Shown: one piece after another, positions 26,437-34,983 of the stretch | Numbering within the stretch: position 1 is the stretch's first letter | Layout: each line of letters begins with the position of its first letter | NCBI RefSeq assembly: GCF_000413855.1 | Contig: NZ_ATGG01000006.1 | Coordinates: 1 to 64,000, forward strand | Length of the DNA stretch: 64,000 nucleotides | Direction: 5' to 3' | Origin: Acinetobacter gyllenbergii CIP 110306 = MTCC 11365 | GTDB lineage: Bacteria > Pseudomonadota > Gammaproteobacteria > Pseudomonadales > Moraxellaceae | Program-made: the position numbers and the translations under genes | Notes under the pieces: generated by a model | Databases searched by the model: none | What the model saw: only the letters and a program-made list of their open reading frames with translations | What the model was told of the DNA's origin: nothing

Positions 26437-28047
26437 ATGTTAAGCACCAAAATTCTAAAATTGCGTTTATCTCGCATTCAGAAGGGCAAAGAACATCTCT
26501 CCAGCCAAGATAAGTTGATGTTGGTGACGATGCAAAGCCCTGATCTCAGTGCGCATTTTCTGTTGCGTTTATTTAAGGTGACTTTACCCAAGCAATGGCA
26601 ATTCAGGCATGAGAATGATGAAGACCTGCTCTATGCCAGCCAATTAATTGAGTTGATTGAAGGTGAGCTACTGAGTGCTTATGAGTCACATGCGCGTAAA
26701 TATGCATGGTATGAGCAGTGTTTGGTTTATCGTCTGAATTTTATTGAGACTCAGCCGAATCAGCAACATATCAATGGCTATCTACGTCAGTTGGATCGCT
26801 GTCTCGATCAACAACCGAAAATTGACCTTTTGCATTATTTCCAACGACATTATCCAAGTGCGCAACATGCGATTGCACTGGCCAAAGCCTACGCAGGGGC
26901 TGCACAATATAGCCAAGCAATTGAATACTATGAATGGGCGGCACAACAATCACCGCAACGCAATGAAACTGCTTTTTATGCTTATATTGATTGTCTGTTG
27001 AGTCGCAATCAGCCTGAATATCTGTCGCAGCTGAGTGATGTCGAATATGCGTTACATCTGTTGCTCCATCATCTGAAACCGATTGACCAGAAAAATCAGG
27101 CCCAGCGATTACAGCGTGCGGTCAGTTTGTTGTTACCCGAGTCGATACTGCGGACACGAGCTTCAAATACCAATTTATTGGCAGATATGGGACGTGGTCT
27201 AAATTCGCTGGGGAAATCCTTAAATGGCATTTTTGGCGCTAAGCCATCGCATATTCCTTATAGTCGGGATGTGATTGCAACTGCACCACAGCTTTTAACA
27301 GCACAGCGTGTACTCACAAGTTTAGTTCAGCAGAACACGATGCAAGCCGCATGGCAGCGTTTTCTGGAACAGGGTACGAGCAGTACAGAGCAAGTTGATC
27401 TACCGCTGACTTGTTTATGGCAAGCCATCCAACAGAATGCAGAGATTTTGTGCTTATTACAGCAACCTGTTCAGTATGAGGTGTTACTTACTCAACTGAC
27501 TCCAATTGAATCGAAGTCAAACTATGATTTTGATCTGGGCCATATTCAGATCATCTTGCAACAAGGCTTGATGGCATATTTAGGTGATATCCGTTTGAAT
27601 AAACAGCATCCTGAACGGAATGCACTCTATGAGCAACGTGATGTGGTTGTTCAGGATATGATTGCTTTTGCAGTCTGGTTCAATCAAGAGGTTCTAGCTG
27701 CATATTTGCAACAACAAAGCCAGCAGTTTGAGCAAGTGCGGAATGGATTAAGATTATTGGATGTATCGGCCTTAAGCAGTGGATTATTTGCCTTGCAGTT
27801 TGAAATGCAAAAACGCGTGCAGGATCTCGCTGATTGGATGGCGCTAAAACTGGTTAAAGGCAGTGAGTTTGAGCAGATGCAAGCCGCATGGGTGGCATTA
27901 CGTGAACTCCCTAATTTTGGTATTGGACAAGAGAAAGTACAGCAGCTTGAATCAGCATTGGCACACTATAAAGCGCTGCGTTTCAGTCAGATGCAGACGC
28001 TGAGTGCTGAAGATCGATCAATACCTAGTGAAGCTGATGAGCCATAG
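26437..28047 (+). CDS. Large protein of unknown function with TPR-like segment
   Basis: A 536-residue, mostly helical and glutamine-rich soluble protein without signal peptide. Residues about 145-190 (AIALAKAYAGAAQYSQAIEYYEWAAQQSP) read like a tetratricopeptide repeat; the rest I do not recognise. AAAGG (26426-26430) lies 6 nt before the ATG. It is 177 bases upstream of another unknown gene on the same strand, and both may be one unit. Codon use is like the neighbours, so recent transfer is not indicated. Confidence 0.7.
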   Translation: MLSTKILKLRLSRIQKGKEHLSSQDKLMLVTMQSPDLSAHFLLRLFKVTLPKQWQFRHENDEDLLYASQLIELIEGELLSAYESHARKYAWYEQCLVYRLNFIETQPNQQHINGYLRQLDRCLDQQPKIDLLHYFQRHYPSAQHAIALAKAYAGAAQYSQAIEYYEWAAQQSPQRNETAFYAYIDCLLSRNQPEYLSQLSDVEYALHLLLHHLKPIDQKNQAQRLQRAVSLLLPESILRTRASNTNLLADMGRGLNSLGKSLNGIFGAKPSHIPYSRDVIATAPQLLTAQRVLTSLVQQNTMQAAWQRFLEQGTSSTEQVDLPLTCLWQAIQQNAEILCLLQQPVQYEVLLTQLTPIESKSNYDFDLGHIQIILQQGLMAYLGDIRLNKQHPERNALYEQRDVVVQDMIAFAVWFNQEVLAAYLQQQSQQFEQVRNGLRLLDVSALSSGLFALQFEMQKRVQDLADWMALKLVKGSEFEQMQAAWVALRELPNFGIGQEKVQQLESALAHYKALRFSQMQTLSAEDRSIPSEADEP

Positions 28048-28224
28048 AATTGTATGTAAAAGTGATGTTGCTCTGAAGTAGTAAATAATTTGAAGCGATG
28101 CAACAAAAAGACGCAAATCGCAGTGCAGAGCATGCTAATCTACAGAAAAACATCTAATAAGTTCAGAAAGCAGATTGATGCTCATAAGAAATGAGCTGGT
28201 AAGAAAGGGAAGAGGGAGAGCATC

Positions 28225-29160
28225 TTGAATCGACAAGATGATAAAAAGGCGATGTTCGATATTATGCCAGCGGATGCGGAAGTCTCTGCTGAGAAACCAT
28301 CATTATCACGTCGACTGATTAATAAAACATTGCAGCATGCACAGGATGCGGTGGAATTTGCCAGCGATACTTCACGTAATATTGCGGGGGTGGCAGATGC
28401 CGCACTAGATGCCTTGGATCATGTCACGCATCACACCAAACGCGGTGTCGAAGGGGTGCGCAATACTGTACGTGATATGGTCTCGGAGACCAGTGAAGCG
28501 GCACGTCAGGTTGCTTTAGCCATGGCCAGAGCTTCTTTGGGAAAAAGCAGTCTGACCCTATATTTACCTGAGATGTTGCTGAATAATCAGATTCGCAAAC
28601 GCATGGATCGTAGCGAAATTGACGATATTAAAATTGAGTGTGGTAATGACCGCTTCCATATTGAACTGGATGGGCACTATCGGCGTTTTCTGTATCGTCT
28701 TTCACTCGAATTTAATGTCTTAGAGTGTCGTATTGGGCAGGAAAAGTATTTACGTTTGCGCCAAGTCGATGAACATCTTGATCTACAAATTCGCCATGGC
28801 GGCACTTTAACTAATTGGGCGGCACGTCGTGTTGGGAATGTGAGCTTCGAGTTAATTAATTCTTTACCGATTCCATTCTTAATCAATCATCTGATTCGTG
28901 ATGTGCCTGGTATTCAAAAAGAAGGGCATCGCTTATGGTATATCGACTTGGAAGAAGCGGGCTTTATTGATTTCATTAATAACCGTTCGTGGATGGTAGA
29001 TAAGTTATTAAACCTGACCGATTTTAGTATTTTACCAGGTTTAAATATCTTGCAAGAAAGCCGTGAATTGGTACAACAACTGGTTGATCAATTCGAGATC
29101 CGTGGCCTACGAGTACAGTCTGGACGACTAGAAGTTCAGGTCGGGATTGGAACTGAATAG
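28225..29160 (+). CDS. Protein of unknown function with amphipathic N-terminal helices
   Basis: A 311-residue protein without signal peptide. Residues about 30-110 have an alanine-rich pattern of amphipathic helix (LQHAQDAVEFASDTSRNIAGVADAALDALDHV), reminiscent of phasin or apolipoprotein-like helices, followed by a compact domain with many Arg/Glu pairs. The TTG start at 28225 is supported by AGGGAGAG (28212-28219) at a normal distance; the next ATG (28252) has no site. I do not recognise a family. The helices may bind lipid or another surface; this is a guess from composition. Confidence 0.68.
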   Translation: MNRQDDKKAMFDIMPADAEVSAEKPSLSRRLINKTLQHAQDAVEFASDTSRNIAGVADAALDALDHVTHHTKRGVEGVRNTVRDMVSETSEAARQVALAMARASLGKSSLTLYLPEMLLNNQIRKRMDRSEIDDIKIECGNDRFHIELDGHYRRFLYRLSLEFNVLECRIGQEKYLRLRQVDEHLDLQIRHGGTLTNWAARRVGNVSFELINSLPIPFLINHLIRDVPGIQKEGHRLWYIDLEEAGFIDFINNRSWMVDKLLNLTDFSILPGLNILQESRELVQQLVDQFEIRGLRVQSGRLEVQVGIGTE

Positions 29161-29166
29161 GCAATA

Positions 29167-29196
29167 AAAAAGCCACTGTCAATGCAGTGGCTTTTT
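29167..29196. terminator. Bidirectional terminator, unknown gene / tRNA-Glu operon
   Basis: A perfect 12-bp stem (29167-29178 with 29185-29196), A-run in front and T-run at the end. It ends the plus-strand gene and, on minus, the two-tRNA transcript. Confidence 0.88.
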
Positions 29197-29203
29197 CAGA
29201 ATT

Positions 29204-29279
29204 TGGCGTCCCTACGGGGATTCGAACCCCGGTTACCGCCGTGAAAGGGCGATGTCCTAGGCCTCTAGACGATAGGGAC
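29204..29279 (-). tRNA. tRNA-Glu (UUC), copy 1
   Basis: A 76-nt cloverleaf with acceptor stem GTCCCTA, anticodon TTC in the loop CTTTCAC, T-loop GGTTCGAATCC and encoded CCA. It is identical to the other two copies and is the downstream member of a tandem pair. Confidence 0.97.
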
Positions 29280-29333
29280 ATATCTGAGGAAATTTACCTG
29301 AGCGTCGTATGTAAAACATATTGATCGCTAGGC

Positions 29334-29379
29334 CTAAATTCTCGGCAAAGATTTTGTCTTTGCTTTTCCTCGAATTTAG
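29334..29379 (-). other. Two-tiered hairpin between tandem tRNA-Glu genes
   Basis: Outer arms 29334-29341 and 29372-29379 (8 bp) enclose inner arms 29345-29351 and 29357-29363 (7 bp). The outer arm touches the CCA end of tRNA-Glu copy 2. It may guide 3' processing of the precursor. Confidence 0.45.
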
Positions 29380-29455
29380 TGGCGTCCCTACGGGGATTCG
29401 AACCCCGGTTACCGCCGTGAAAGGGCGATGTCCTAGGCCTCTAGACGATAGGGAC
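29380..29455 (-). tRNA. tRNA-Glu (UUC), copy 2
   Basis: Identical 76-nt sequence to copy 1, with encoded CCA. It is the first gene after the tRNA promoter at 29473-29501 and is separated from copy 1 by 100 bases. Confidence 0.97.
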
Positions 29456-29472
29456 GTTTCAGAGGTGGGCGT

Positions 29473-29501
29473 ATATTAGGGTGAATTAGATAGGGTGTCA
29501 A
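29473..29501 (-). promoter_or_regulatory. Promoter of the tandem tRNA-Glu genes
   Basis: On the minus strand, TTGACA (29496-29501) and TAATAT (29473-29478) are separated by 17 bases, followed by a GC-rich discriminator (ACGCCC) as in stringently controlled stable-RNA promoters. The tRNA begins about 18 bases after the -10. Confidence 0.8.
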
Positions 29502-29628
29502 ACACTTTTCTCAAGAAAATCTAAAAAAAGCGGATAAGTGTCTAAAAATAAAACATGTTGCGGAATAAATAATCAAAAATAAGCAGTTAAGCAAAAAATA
29601 CCGAGAAAATGTGGGTTTTAACAGACAT

Positions 29629-29658
29629 AAAAAAATGCAGTCTAAGCTGCATTTTTTT
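29629..29658. terminator. Terminator of the amino acid permease
   Basis: A 12-bp stem (29629-29640 with 29647-29658) with A-run and T-run on either side, just after the stop of the minus-strand permease. Confidence 0.87.
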
Positions 29659-29667
29659 GCGTATTGC

Positions 29668-31074
29668 TTATTTACGATGACGATAAAAAACGTAATGACT
29701 TAAATAGCAAGCTGCGATAAATAATAAGCAGCCAATAAAGCCCGCTTGCATTTCAGGGTCTGCTGCCATACTTAAACCTGTAATAAAACAGAAGATAAAG
29801 CCTAAGATCGGTACAATCGGATAAAGGGGAGCAGCAAATTTTAAATCTTTTGCTGTATGACCCGCTTTATACCATTGGCGTCTGAAGTTAAATTGACTCC
29901 AGCAAATACTCATCCACACGATGACCATGGTAAATGCCGCAACGCCCAATAAGTTCTTAAAAATCGTCTCAGGCGCAAAATGCTCTGATAACAGACCTGG
30001 AATCGCGCCAAACATGGTCACGACCAATGCAATAATCGGTGTACCACTTTTTGATAAGCGTGAGAAAACACTTGGGAGCTGGCGTTGATCTGACAAAGAC
30101 CACATCATGCGTGATGCCGCATAGAGACCTGAATTGGCAGCAGACAGGAGTGCGGTAATAATCACGAAACGGATAATATCATCGGCATAAGGAATACCAA
30201 TGTAGTTAAATACCGTGACGAAAGGACTGCTACTAACCCCTTCTCCCCCTAAGCCAGCGACTTGGAATGGCAGTAGGGCGCTGATCACAATAATGGTCCC
30301 CACAAAGAAAATCAATAAACGCCAGATTGCGGCATTGATGGCCTTTGGCACATTTTCAGCTGGATCTTTGGTTTCACCTGCAGCCACACCAATTAACTCT
30401 GTACCTGAAAAGGCGAAGTTAACAATCAGCATGGTGGTAAAGATGGGGATTAGCCCTTGCGGGAACCAGCCGTGTGCGGTCAAGTTATGGAATAACGGTG
30501 CTGACTCATAACCATTGAATGAAATCAAACCGAAAATTGCCAACAAACCTAAAATGATAAAGGCAATCACGGTCACGACTTTAACCAGTGCCAGCCAGAA
30601 TTCGGATTCGGCAAACATTCGGGTTGAAGTGAGGTTGAGTCCTAAAATGGTGACTGCAAAGATAATGGTCCAAATCCACATCGAAATATGTGGAAACCAT
30701 TCCTGCATCAGCAAGGCAGCGGCAGTAAATTCTGTGCCGAGGGTTGCCGTCCACGTGAGCCAATAGACCCAAGAAATCATATAACCTGTGCCTGGACCAA
30801 TATATTTTTGAGCGTATGCACCAAAAGATCCAGCAACAGGCATGTGTACAGCAAGCTCACCTAAGCAGAGCATGACCATATAGGCAATTAAACCACCTAA
30901 CACATAGGCGATAATTGCGCCCACAGGGCCAGTTTGAGCGATAACTTCACCAGAACCTAAAAATAAACCTGTACCGATTGCACCGCCTAAAGAAAGCATA
31001 ACTAAATGGCGAGTGCTCATGGCACGTTTTAATGTTTTTGATTCTGAATGCGTATTCGAGTTGGAAGATTGCAT
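29668..31074 (-). CDS. Amino acid permease of the APC superfamily (AAT group)
   Basis: A 468-residue inner-membrane protein with 12 segments. MLSLGGAIGTGLFLGSG in segment I is the substrate-binding signature of the amino acid transporter group that includes LysP, AroP and MmuP/RocE; FSGTELIGVAAGE and the ETKDPAENVPKA loop are also typical. It imports an amino acid with protons. The substrate cannot be fixed; similarity seems to lie nearer MmuP/RocE types than AroP, with low certainty. It is flanked by tRNA-Glu genes, with which no functional link is implied. Confidence 0.88.
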   Translation of the reverse strand: MQSSNSNTHSESKTLKRAMSTRHLVMLSLGGAIGTGLFLGSGEVIAQTGPVGAIIAYVLGGLIAYMVMLCLGELAVHMPVAGSFGAYAQKYIGPGTGYMISWVYWLTWTATLGTEFTAAALLMQEWFPHISMWIWTIIFAVTILGLNLTSTRMFAESEFWLALVKVVTVIAFIILGLLAIFGLISFNGYESAPLFHNLTAHGWFPQGLIPIFTTMLIVNFAFSGTELIGVAAGETKDPAENVPKAINAAIWRLLIFFVGTIIVISALLPFQVAGLGGEGVSSSPFVTVFNYIGIPYADDIIRFVIITALLSAANSGLYAASRMMWSLSDQRQLPSVFSRLSKSGTPIIALVVTMFGAIPGLLSEHFAPETIFKNLLGVAAFTMVIVWMSICWSQFNFRRQWYKAGHTAKDLKFAAPLYPIVPILGFIFCFITGLSMAADPEMQAGFIGCLLFIAACYLSHYVFYRHRK

Positions 31075-31182
31075 ACGACAATTTGTCCAAGCATAGAGAA
31101 GCGGCTATTTTATGGAAAATTCGAAAATGTGCAATCTGATTGAGAAAGATTGTGAGAAAAATATAATTATTAGATAAGAATA

Positions 31183-31258
31183 TGGCGTCCCTACGGGGAT
31201 TCGAACCCCGGTTACCGCCGTGAAAGGGCGATGTCCTAGGCCTCTAGACGATAGGGAC
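31183..31258 (-). tRNA. tRNA-Glu (UUC), copy 3
   Basis: Third identical 76-nt copy with CCA. It lies 69 bases downstream of tRNA-Ala on the same strand, without a promoter of its own in view, so both should come from one transcript. Confidence 0.97.
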
Positions 31259-31327
31259 AGATGAGGCAACACACAAATGACTAAAAGTCTAACTTCATCT
31301 CGGTCACGTGTTGTGATTTCGAGAATC

Positions 31328-31403
31328 TGGTGGAGCCAAGCAGGATCGAACTGCTGACCTCTACAATGCCATTGTAGCGCTCTACCAACTGAGCTATGAC
31401 CCC
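31328..31403 (-). tRNA. tRNA-Ala (GGC)
   Basis: A 76-nt cloverleaf with acceptor GGGGTCA paired to TGGCTCC, anticodon GGC in the loop ATGGCAT and encoded CCA. It is the first gene of a tRNA-Ala/tRNA-Glu transcript. Confidence 0.96.
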
Positions 31404-31408
31404 AGAAT

Positions 31409-31448
31409 GTGTGAGCGCAATATTAGGGGGAATGCGCTCACACGTCAA
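31409..31448 (-). promoter_or_regulatory. Promoter of the tRNA-Ala/tRNA-Glu transcript with 11-bp inverted repeat
   Basis: On the minus strand, TTGACG (31443-31448) and TAATAT (31420-31425) are 17 bases apart with a GC-rich discriminator. A perfect 11-bp inverted repeat (31409-31419 with 31433-31443) surrounds the -10, one arm in the spacer and the other around the start site. Confidence 0.72.
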
Positions 31449-31461
31449 TCACTAAACTGGA

Positions 31462-32970
31462 TTAAGTCTCACTATTTGCATCATTTTTCGGCAATTTTAG
31501 TGATTCATTTAGCTTTTCCCAAACTTTCAGCTCTTTCTTGCTTGGTCCACCCACAAGTTCTAGGGCATGACGTAAACGTGCAAAAGTCAAATCAGGGCCG
31601 AGAGTGACCATCGCTTGCATCACAGGCGTTGAACTGGTTGAACCTGCAATCGCAATAAAGAAGGCTGGCATGAAATCACGTAATTTGATTTCCATTTGAT
31701 TAGCCAAGTCCATCAAGGTTTGGCTAACCGTGTCATTATTCCAACTAAACTGACTTTCTAAACGCCAAATCGCAAATTGTAGGCTCTGGCGCACTTGCTC
31801 TTCAGTCAATTTTTTGCTTTCAAACTGTTCTTTGCTGATTTGTGGCATGTGGTTGAAATAGAAACCTGCCCAATTGACGGCTTCAGAGAGTAAGTTGATA
31901 CGTGGCTGAATCGCAGCCGCAATATCTTCAAGGGTTTGACGATCACTTTTCCATGTCAATAAACGGTCTAAAAGCTGTCCTGGTGTCAATCCTTTGATCC
32001 ACTGACCATTGAGCCAATTGAGTTTTTCAACATCAAAAATTGGTCCGCCTAGTGAAACACGTTGCACATCAAAGTTTTCAATCATGTCTTCTAGGGTGAA
32101 CACTTCACGCTCATCTGGCATTGACCAGCCCATACGACCTAAATAATTTAATAACGCTTCTGGTAAAACACCGATATCACGGTAGTAATTGATTGAGGTT
32201 GGGTTCTTACGTTTAGACAGTTTCGATTTGTCTGGGTTACGCAACAATGGCATGTGACACAGCGTTGGCATGTCCCAACCGAAATATTGATACAGTAATT
32301 GATGCTTCGGTGCAGAGGGTAACCACTCCTCACCACGCAAGACATGGGTGATTTCCATTAAGTGGTCATCGACCACATTGGCAAGGTGATAGGTCGGTAA
32401 ACCATCCGTTTTGAGCAGCACTTGCATATCCACTTGTGCCCAAGGGATTTCCACTTCACCACGCAGTAGGTCATTGATTTTGCAAATCCCTTCTTCAGGC
32501 ACTTTCATACGAATCACATGCGGTTCAGCAGCAGCAAGACGGCGTTGTACTTCTTCTTGTGATAGTTTTAATCCACGACCGTCGTATTTCGGTGTTTCAC
32601 CACGCGCTTGTTGTTCAGCACGCATTTGGTCAAGTTCTTCTGCGGTTGCAAAACAATAGAAAGCATGACCTTTTTCAACCAATTCCAAAGCGTACTGTTT
32701 ATAAATTCCCATACGTTCAGATTGGCGATAAGGGGCATGTGGACCACCTACATCTGGACCTTCTGACCAATTCAAACCCAACCAGCGTAAAGAATCTAAA
32801 ATCATTTTTTCAGATTCAGGTGTTGAGCGAAGTTGATCCGTATCTTCAATACGTAAAATAAACTCACCGCCGTGCTGCTTGGCAAAACATAGATTAAATA
32901 ACGCAATATAAGCTGTGCCTACGTGTGGAAAACCAGTAGGAGACGGCGCAATACGGGTACGAACTTTCAT
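31462..32970 (-). CDS. gltX: Glutamyl-tRNA synthetase
   Basis: A 502-residue class I synthetase that attaches glutamate to tRNA-Glu. [14 protein letters not shown] near residue 8 carries the HIGH-type motif (here HVGT) and KLSKRKN (about residue 251) is the KMSKS motif. FILRIEDTD is the usual glutamate-binding segment. Four tRNA genes including its substrate lie just downstream on the same strand, but the tRNA-Ala promoter between them suggests separate transcription. No strong ribosome site precedes the ATG. Confidence 0.95.
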   Translation of the reverse strand: MKVRTRIAPSPTGFPHVGTAYIALFNLCFAKQHGGEFILRIEDTDQLRSTPESEKMILDSLRWLGLNWSEGPDVGGPHAPYRQSERMGIYKQYALELVEKGHAFYCFATAEELDQMRAEQQARGETPKYDGRGLKLSQEEVQRRLAAAEPHVIRMKVPEEGICKINDLLRGEVEIPWAQVDMQVLLKTDGLPTYHLANVVDDHLMEITHVLRGEEWLPSAPKHQLLYQYFGWDMPTLCHMPLLRNPDKSKLSKRKNPTSINYYRDIGVLPEALLNYLGRMGWSMPDEREVFTLEDMIENFDVQRVSLGGPIFDVEKLNWLNGQWIKGLTPGQLLDRLLTWKSDRQTLEDIAAAIQPRINLLSEAVNWAGFYFNHMPQISKEQFESKKLTEEQVRQSLQFAIWRLESQFSWNNDTVSQTLMDLANQMEIKLRDFMPAFFIAIAGSTSSTPVMQAMVTLGPDLTFARLRHALELVGGPSKKELKVWEKLNESLKLPKNDANSET

Positions 32971-33014
32971 AAATGATCGGAGCTTAAATTTAAATTGAAA
33001 TGATTATAACGAAA

Positions 33015-33041
33015 AAGCCTAGTCACGGCATGACTAGGCTT
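33015..33041. terminator. Hairpin between gltX promoter side and small secreted gene
   Basis: A perfect 11-bp stem (33015-33025 with 33031-33041) with a 5-nt loop. Read on minus it is followed by a T-run, so it ends the 33076-33381 gene before gltX. Confidence 0.82.
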
Positions 33042-33075
33042 GATTTAAATATGTGAAGGGGCACATATTTAAAAT

Positions 33076-33381
33076 TTAAGAGGTATGCGGTTGGAATATA
33101 GTTTGAACGAAACGGGAAAAACGTTCATGCTGACTTGCAAAGAAGGTTTGTGTCGGTGTGGTACGAATCGTATTCAGCATTTTTAATTCATCATCTGTCG
33201 ATGGCAACATGCTGGTATTACGTTTTTGCTGATCAAGCGCTTTTACGATCAGGCTCGAAGAAGATTTATCAATGGTTTTTATGTTGTTCGTTTCTTTAAT
33301 TGCCGCTGCATGTCCCATTTGAACAGACGCTGCTAGAAATATGCTTAGGCTCAGTGCTTTTTTCAATTTTAATGCTCGCAT
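33076..33381 (-). CDS. Small secreted protein of unknown function
   Basis: A 101-residue protein with a signal peptide (basic start, hydrophobic run, cleavage after GHAAA near residue 27). The mature part is polar and short, and no family is recognised. AAGGGG precedes the ATG. Confidence 0.65.
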   Translation of the reverse strand: MRALKLKKALSLSIFLAASVQMGHAAAIKETNNIKTIDKSSSSLIVKALDQQKRNTSMLPSTDDELKMLNTIRTTPTQTFFASQHERFSRFVQTIFQPHTS

Positions 33382-33790
33382 TGCTCACATCCCCTTCATG
33401 ATTTTGAGTCTACAAGACTAACCAAACAACTATAGTATTGCTTTAATAATACGATTTAAACATAAATCTTAATAAAAAAGTATAACTACGTCACACTTTT
33501 TACAAAAATATTAAAATTTGACACATGCTGCCATGTATTTATAGCAAAACGACTACTTTGTATACAAGTGGAATTTAGCAAGCAAATGTGTAGAAAAAGT
33601 GGAGAATGATAATTTTTCTCATTTTGACATAAAAATAACTGCTTGAGTATTTTTTTTAATGCAGGAAATACAGGCTGTGGCTATATCTTAAAAACAGAAT
33701 AGTAATAAATTAATTGATATAACTATATGATTGTAAATTATTTTTAAAGAAATATAGTGGTGACAAACGGGGCGAAATGAGAAAGAATAA
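33382..33790. other. Regulatory intergenic region upstream of sbp
   Basis: About 410 bases, AT-rich and gene-free. It contains a TTGACA-16-TATAGC promoter-like pair (33518-33545), a Fur-box-like site (33602-33620), a second TTGACA with TATTTT 18 bases on (33624-33653) and a weak hairpin with a T-run (33632-33657). It may control sbp through a long leader or encode a short RNA. Confidence 0.5.
33602..33620. promoter_or_regulatory. Fur-box-like site upstream of sbp
   Basis: The 19-base stretch matches the classic Fur consensus at 15 of 19 positions; the core TGATAAT half is perfect and the other half matches 5 of 7. It abuts a TTGACA -35 box at 33624. Whether it acts on sbp or on a short transcript is unclear. 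Confidence 0.42.
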
Positions 33791-34786
33791 ATGAAAACAG
33801 TTATTGCAGCGGCATTGCTGGCGCTGGGTCTAAATAGTGTGGCACAAGCGGCAACCACTTTTTTAAACGTGTCTTATGATCCGACACGTGAATTTTATCA
33901 AGAATATAATCAGGCATTTGGTCAGTACTGGAAAAAAAGAACAGGGCAAGAGGTTGATTTCAAGCAGTCGCATGGTGGTTCGGGTAAACAAGCGCGTTCA
34001 GTCATCGATGGCTTGCAAGCGGATGTGGTGACCTTGGCCTTGGCCAATGATATTGATGAAATTGCCAATGCAGGTTTAATTCGTAAAGACTGGCAAAAAC
34101 AATTTAAAGACAATTCGGCACCATACACTTCAACGGTGGTGTTTTTGGTGCGTAAAGGCAACCCCAAGAATATTCGTGACTGGAATGACTTGACCAAGCC
34201 AGGTGTTGAAATCATTACTCCGAACCCGAAAACAGGTGGAGCGCCACGCTGGATTTATTTGGCGGCATGGGGTTATGCACTTAAACAACCGGGTGGTAAC
34301 GATGCGAAAGCCCGTGAATTGGTGAAAAAGCTCTATCAAAATGTCAAAGTCTTGGATTCAGGTGCGCGCGGCTCCTTAACCACTTTTGCTGAGCGAGGTA
34401 TTGGTGATGTGCTGTTGTCTTGGGAAAATGAGGCTTTATTGGCAACTCAAGGCTTAGGTAAAGATAAGTATGAAATTGTGTATCCATCAATTTCGATTTT
34501 GGCAGAGCCTTCAGTTGCGATTGTTGATAAAACCGTCGATAAAAATGGCAACCGTCAGCTAGCGCGTGGTTACTTGAATTTCCTTTATTCACCATTAGGG
34601 CAGGATTTGGCTGCGAAATATTATTTCCGCCCGCGTAATCCTCAAGTTGCGGCAAAATATGCACAACAATTTCCAAAGATTCAATTGTTCAAAATTAATG
34701 ACGTGTTTGGTGGGTGGGCAAAGGCGCAAAAAACCCATTTTGTAAATGGTGCGATATTTGATCAGATTTATGCGGAAAAACCATAA
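33791..34786 (+). CDS. sbp: Periplasmic sulfate-binding protein
   Basis: A 331-residue solute-binding protein with a 20-residue signal peptide (cleavage after AQA). [43 protein letters not shown] and [19 protein letters not shown] are hallmarks of sulfate/thiosulfate-binding proteins (Sbp/CysP). It delivers sulfate to the CysTWA importer, which is not adjacent. Sbp or CysP cannot be told apart here. The leader contains a Fur-like site, unexpected for a sulfur gene. Confidence 0.9.
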   Translation: MKTVIAAALLALGLNSVAQAATTFLNVSYDPTREFYQEYNQAFGQYWKKRTGQEVDFKQSHGGSGKQARSVIDGLQADVVTLALANDIDEIANAGLIRKDWQKQFKDNSAPYTSTVVFLVRKGNPKNIRDWNDLTKPGVEIITPNPKTGGAPRWIYLAAWGYALKQPGGNDAKARELVKKLYQNVKVLDSGARGSLTTFAERGIGDVLLSWENEALLATQGLGKDKYEIVYPSISILAEPSVAIVDKTVDKNGNRQLARGYLNFLYSPLGQDLAAKYYFRPRNPQVAAKYAQQFPKIQLFKINDVFGGWAKAQKTHFVNGAIFDQIYAEKP

Positions 34787-34819
34787 ACCAGATCCGTACT
34801 CAACATATTGCAAAAATTG

Positions 34820-34850
34820 AAAAAGCAAATACCAACTGTATTTGCTTTTT
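34820..34850 (+). terminator. Terminator of sbp
   Basis: A perfect 13-bp stem (34820-34832 with 34838-34850) with a CAACT-type loop and a T-run. Confidence 0.88.
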
Positions 34851-34919
34851 TATTGACTGAAAAATGATAAGAAAACGGTTTTATCTATGAAAAGTTAAGA
34901 ATTCTCTACAAAAAGTCGT

Positions 34920-34948
34920 TTGGTACTGGCATAAAACAAGGTGATAAT
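34920..34948 (+). promoter_or_regulatory. Promoter of the dcw cluster
   Basis: TTGGTA (34920-34925) and GATAAT (34943-34948) with a 17-base spacer, 36 nt before the rsmH start. No mraZ gene or MraZ-type repeats are seen between it and rsmH. Confidence 0.5.
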
Positions 34949-34983
34949 GTGCAGTTACATTTTCAGCTGTTGATTCTTTTCTT

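Noticed and set aside
29204..31258. Repeated 76-base units that could look like a repeat array
   Set aside because: They fold as tRNA-Glu with encoded CCA and have uneven spacing, so they are not CRISPR or mobile repeats.
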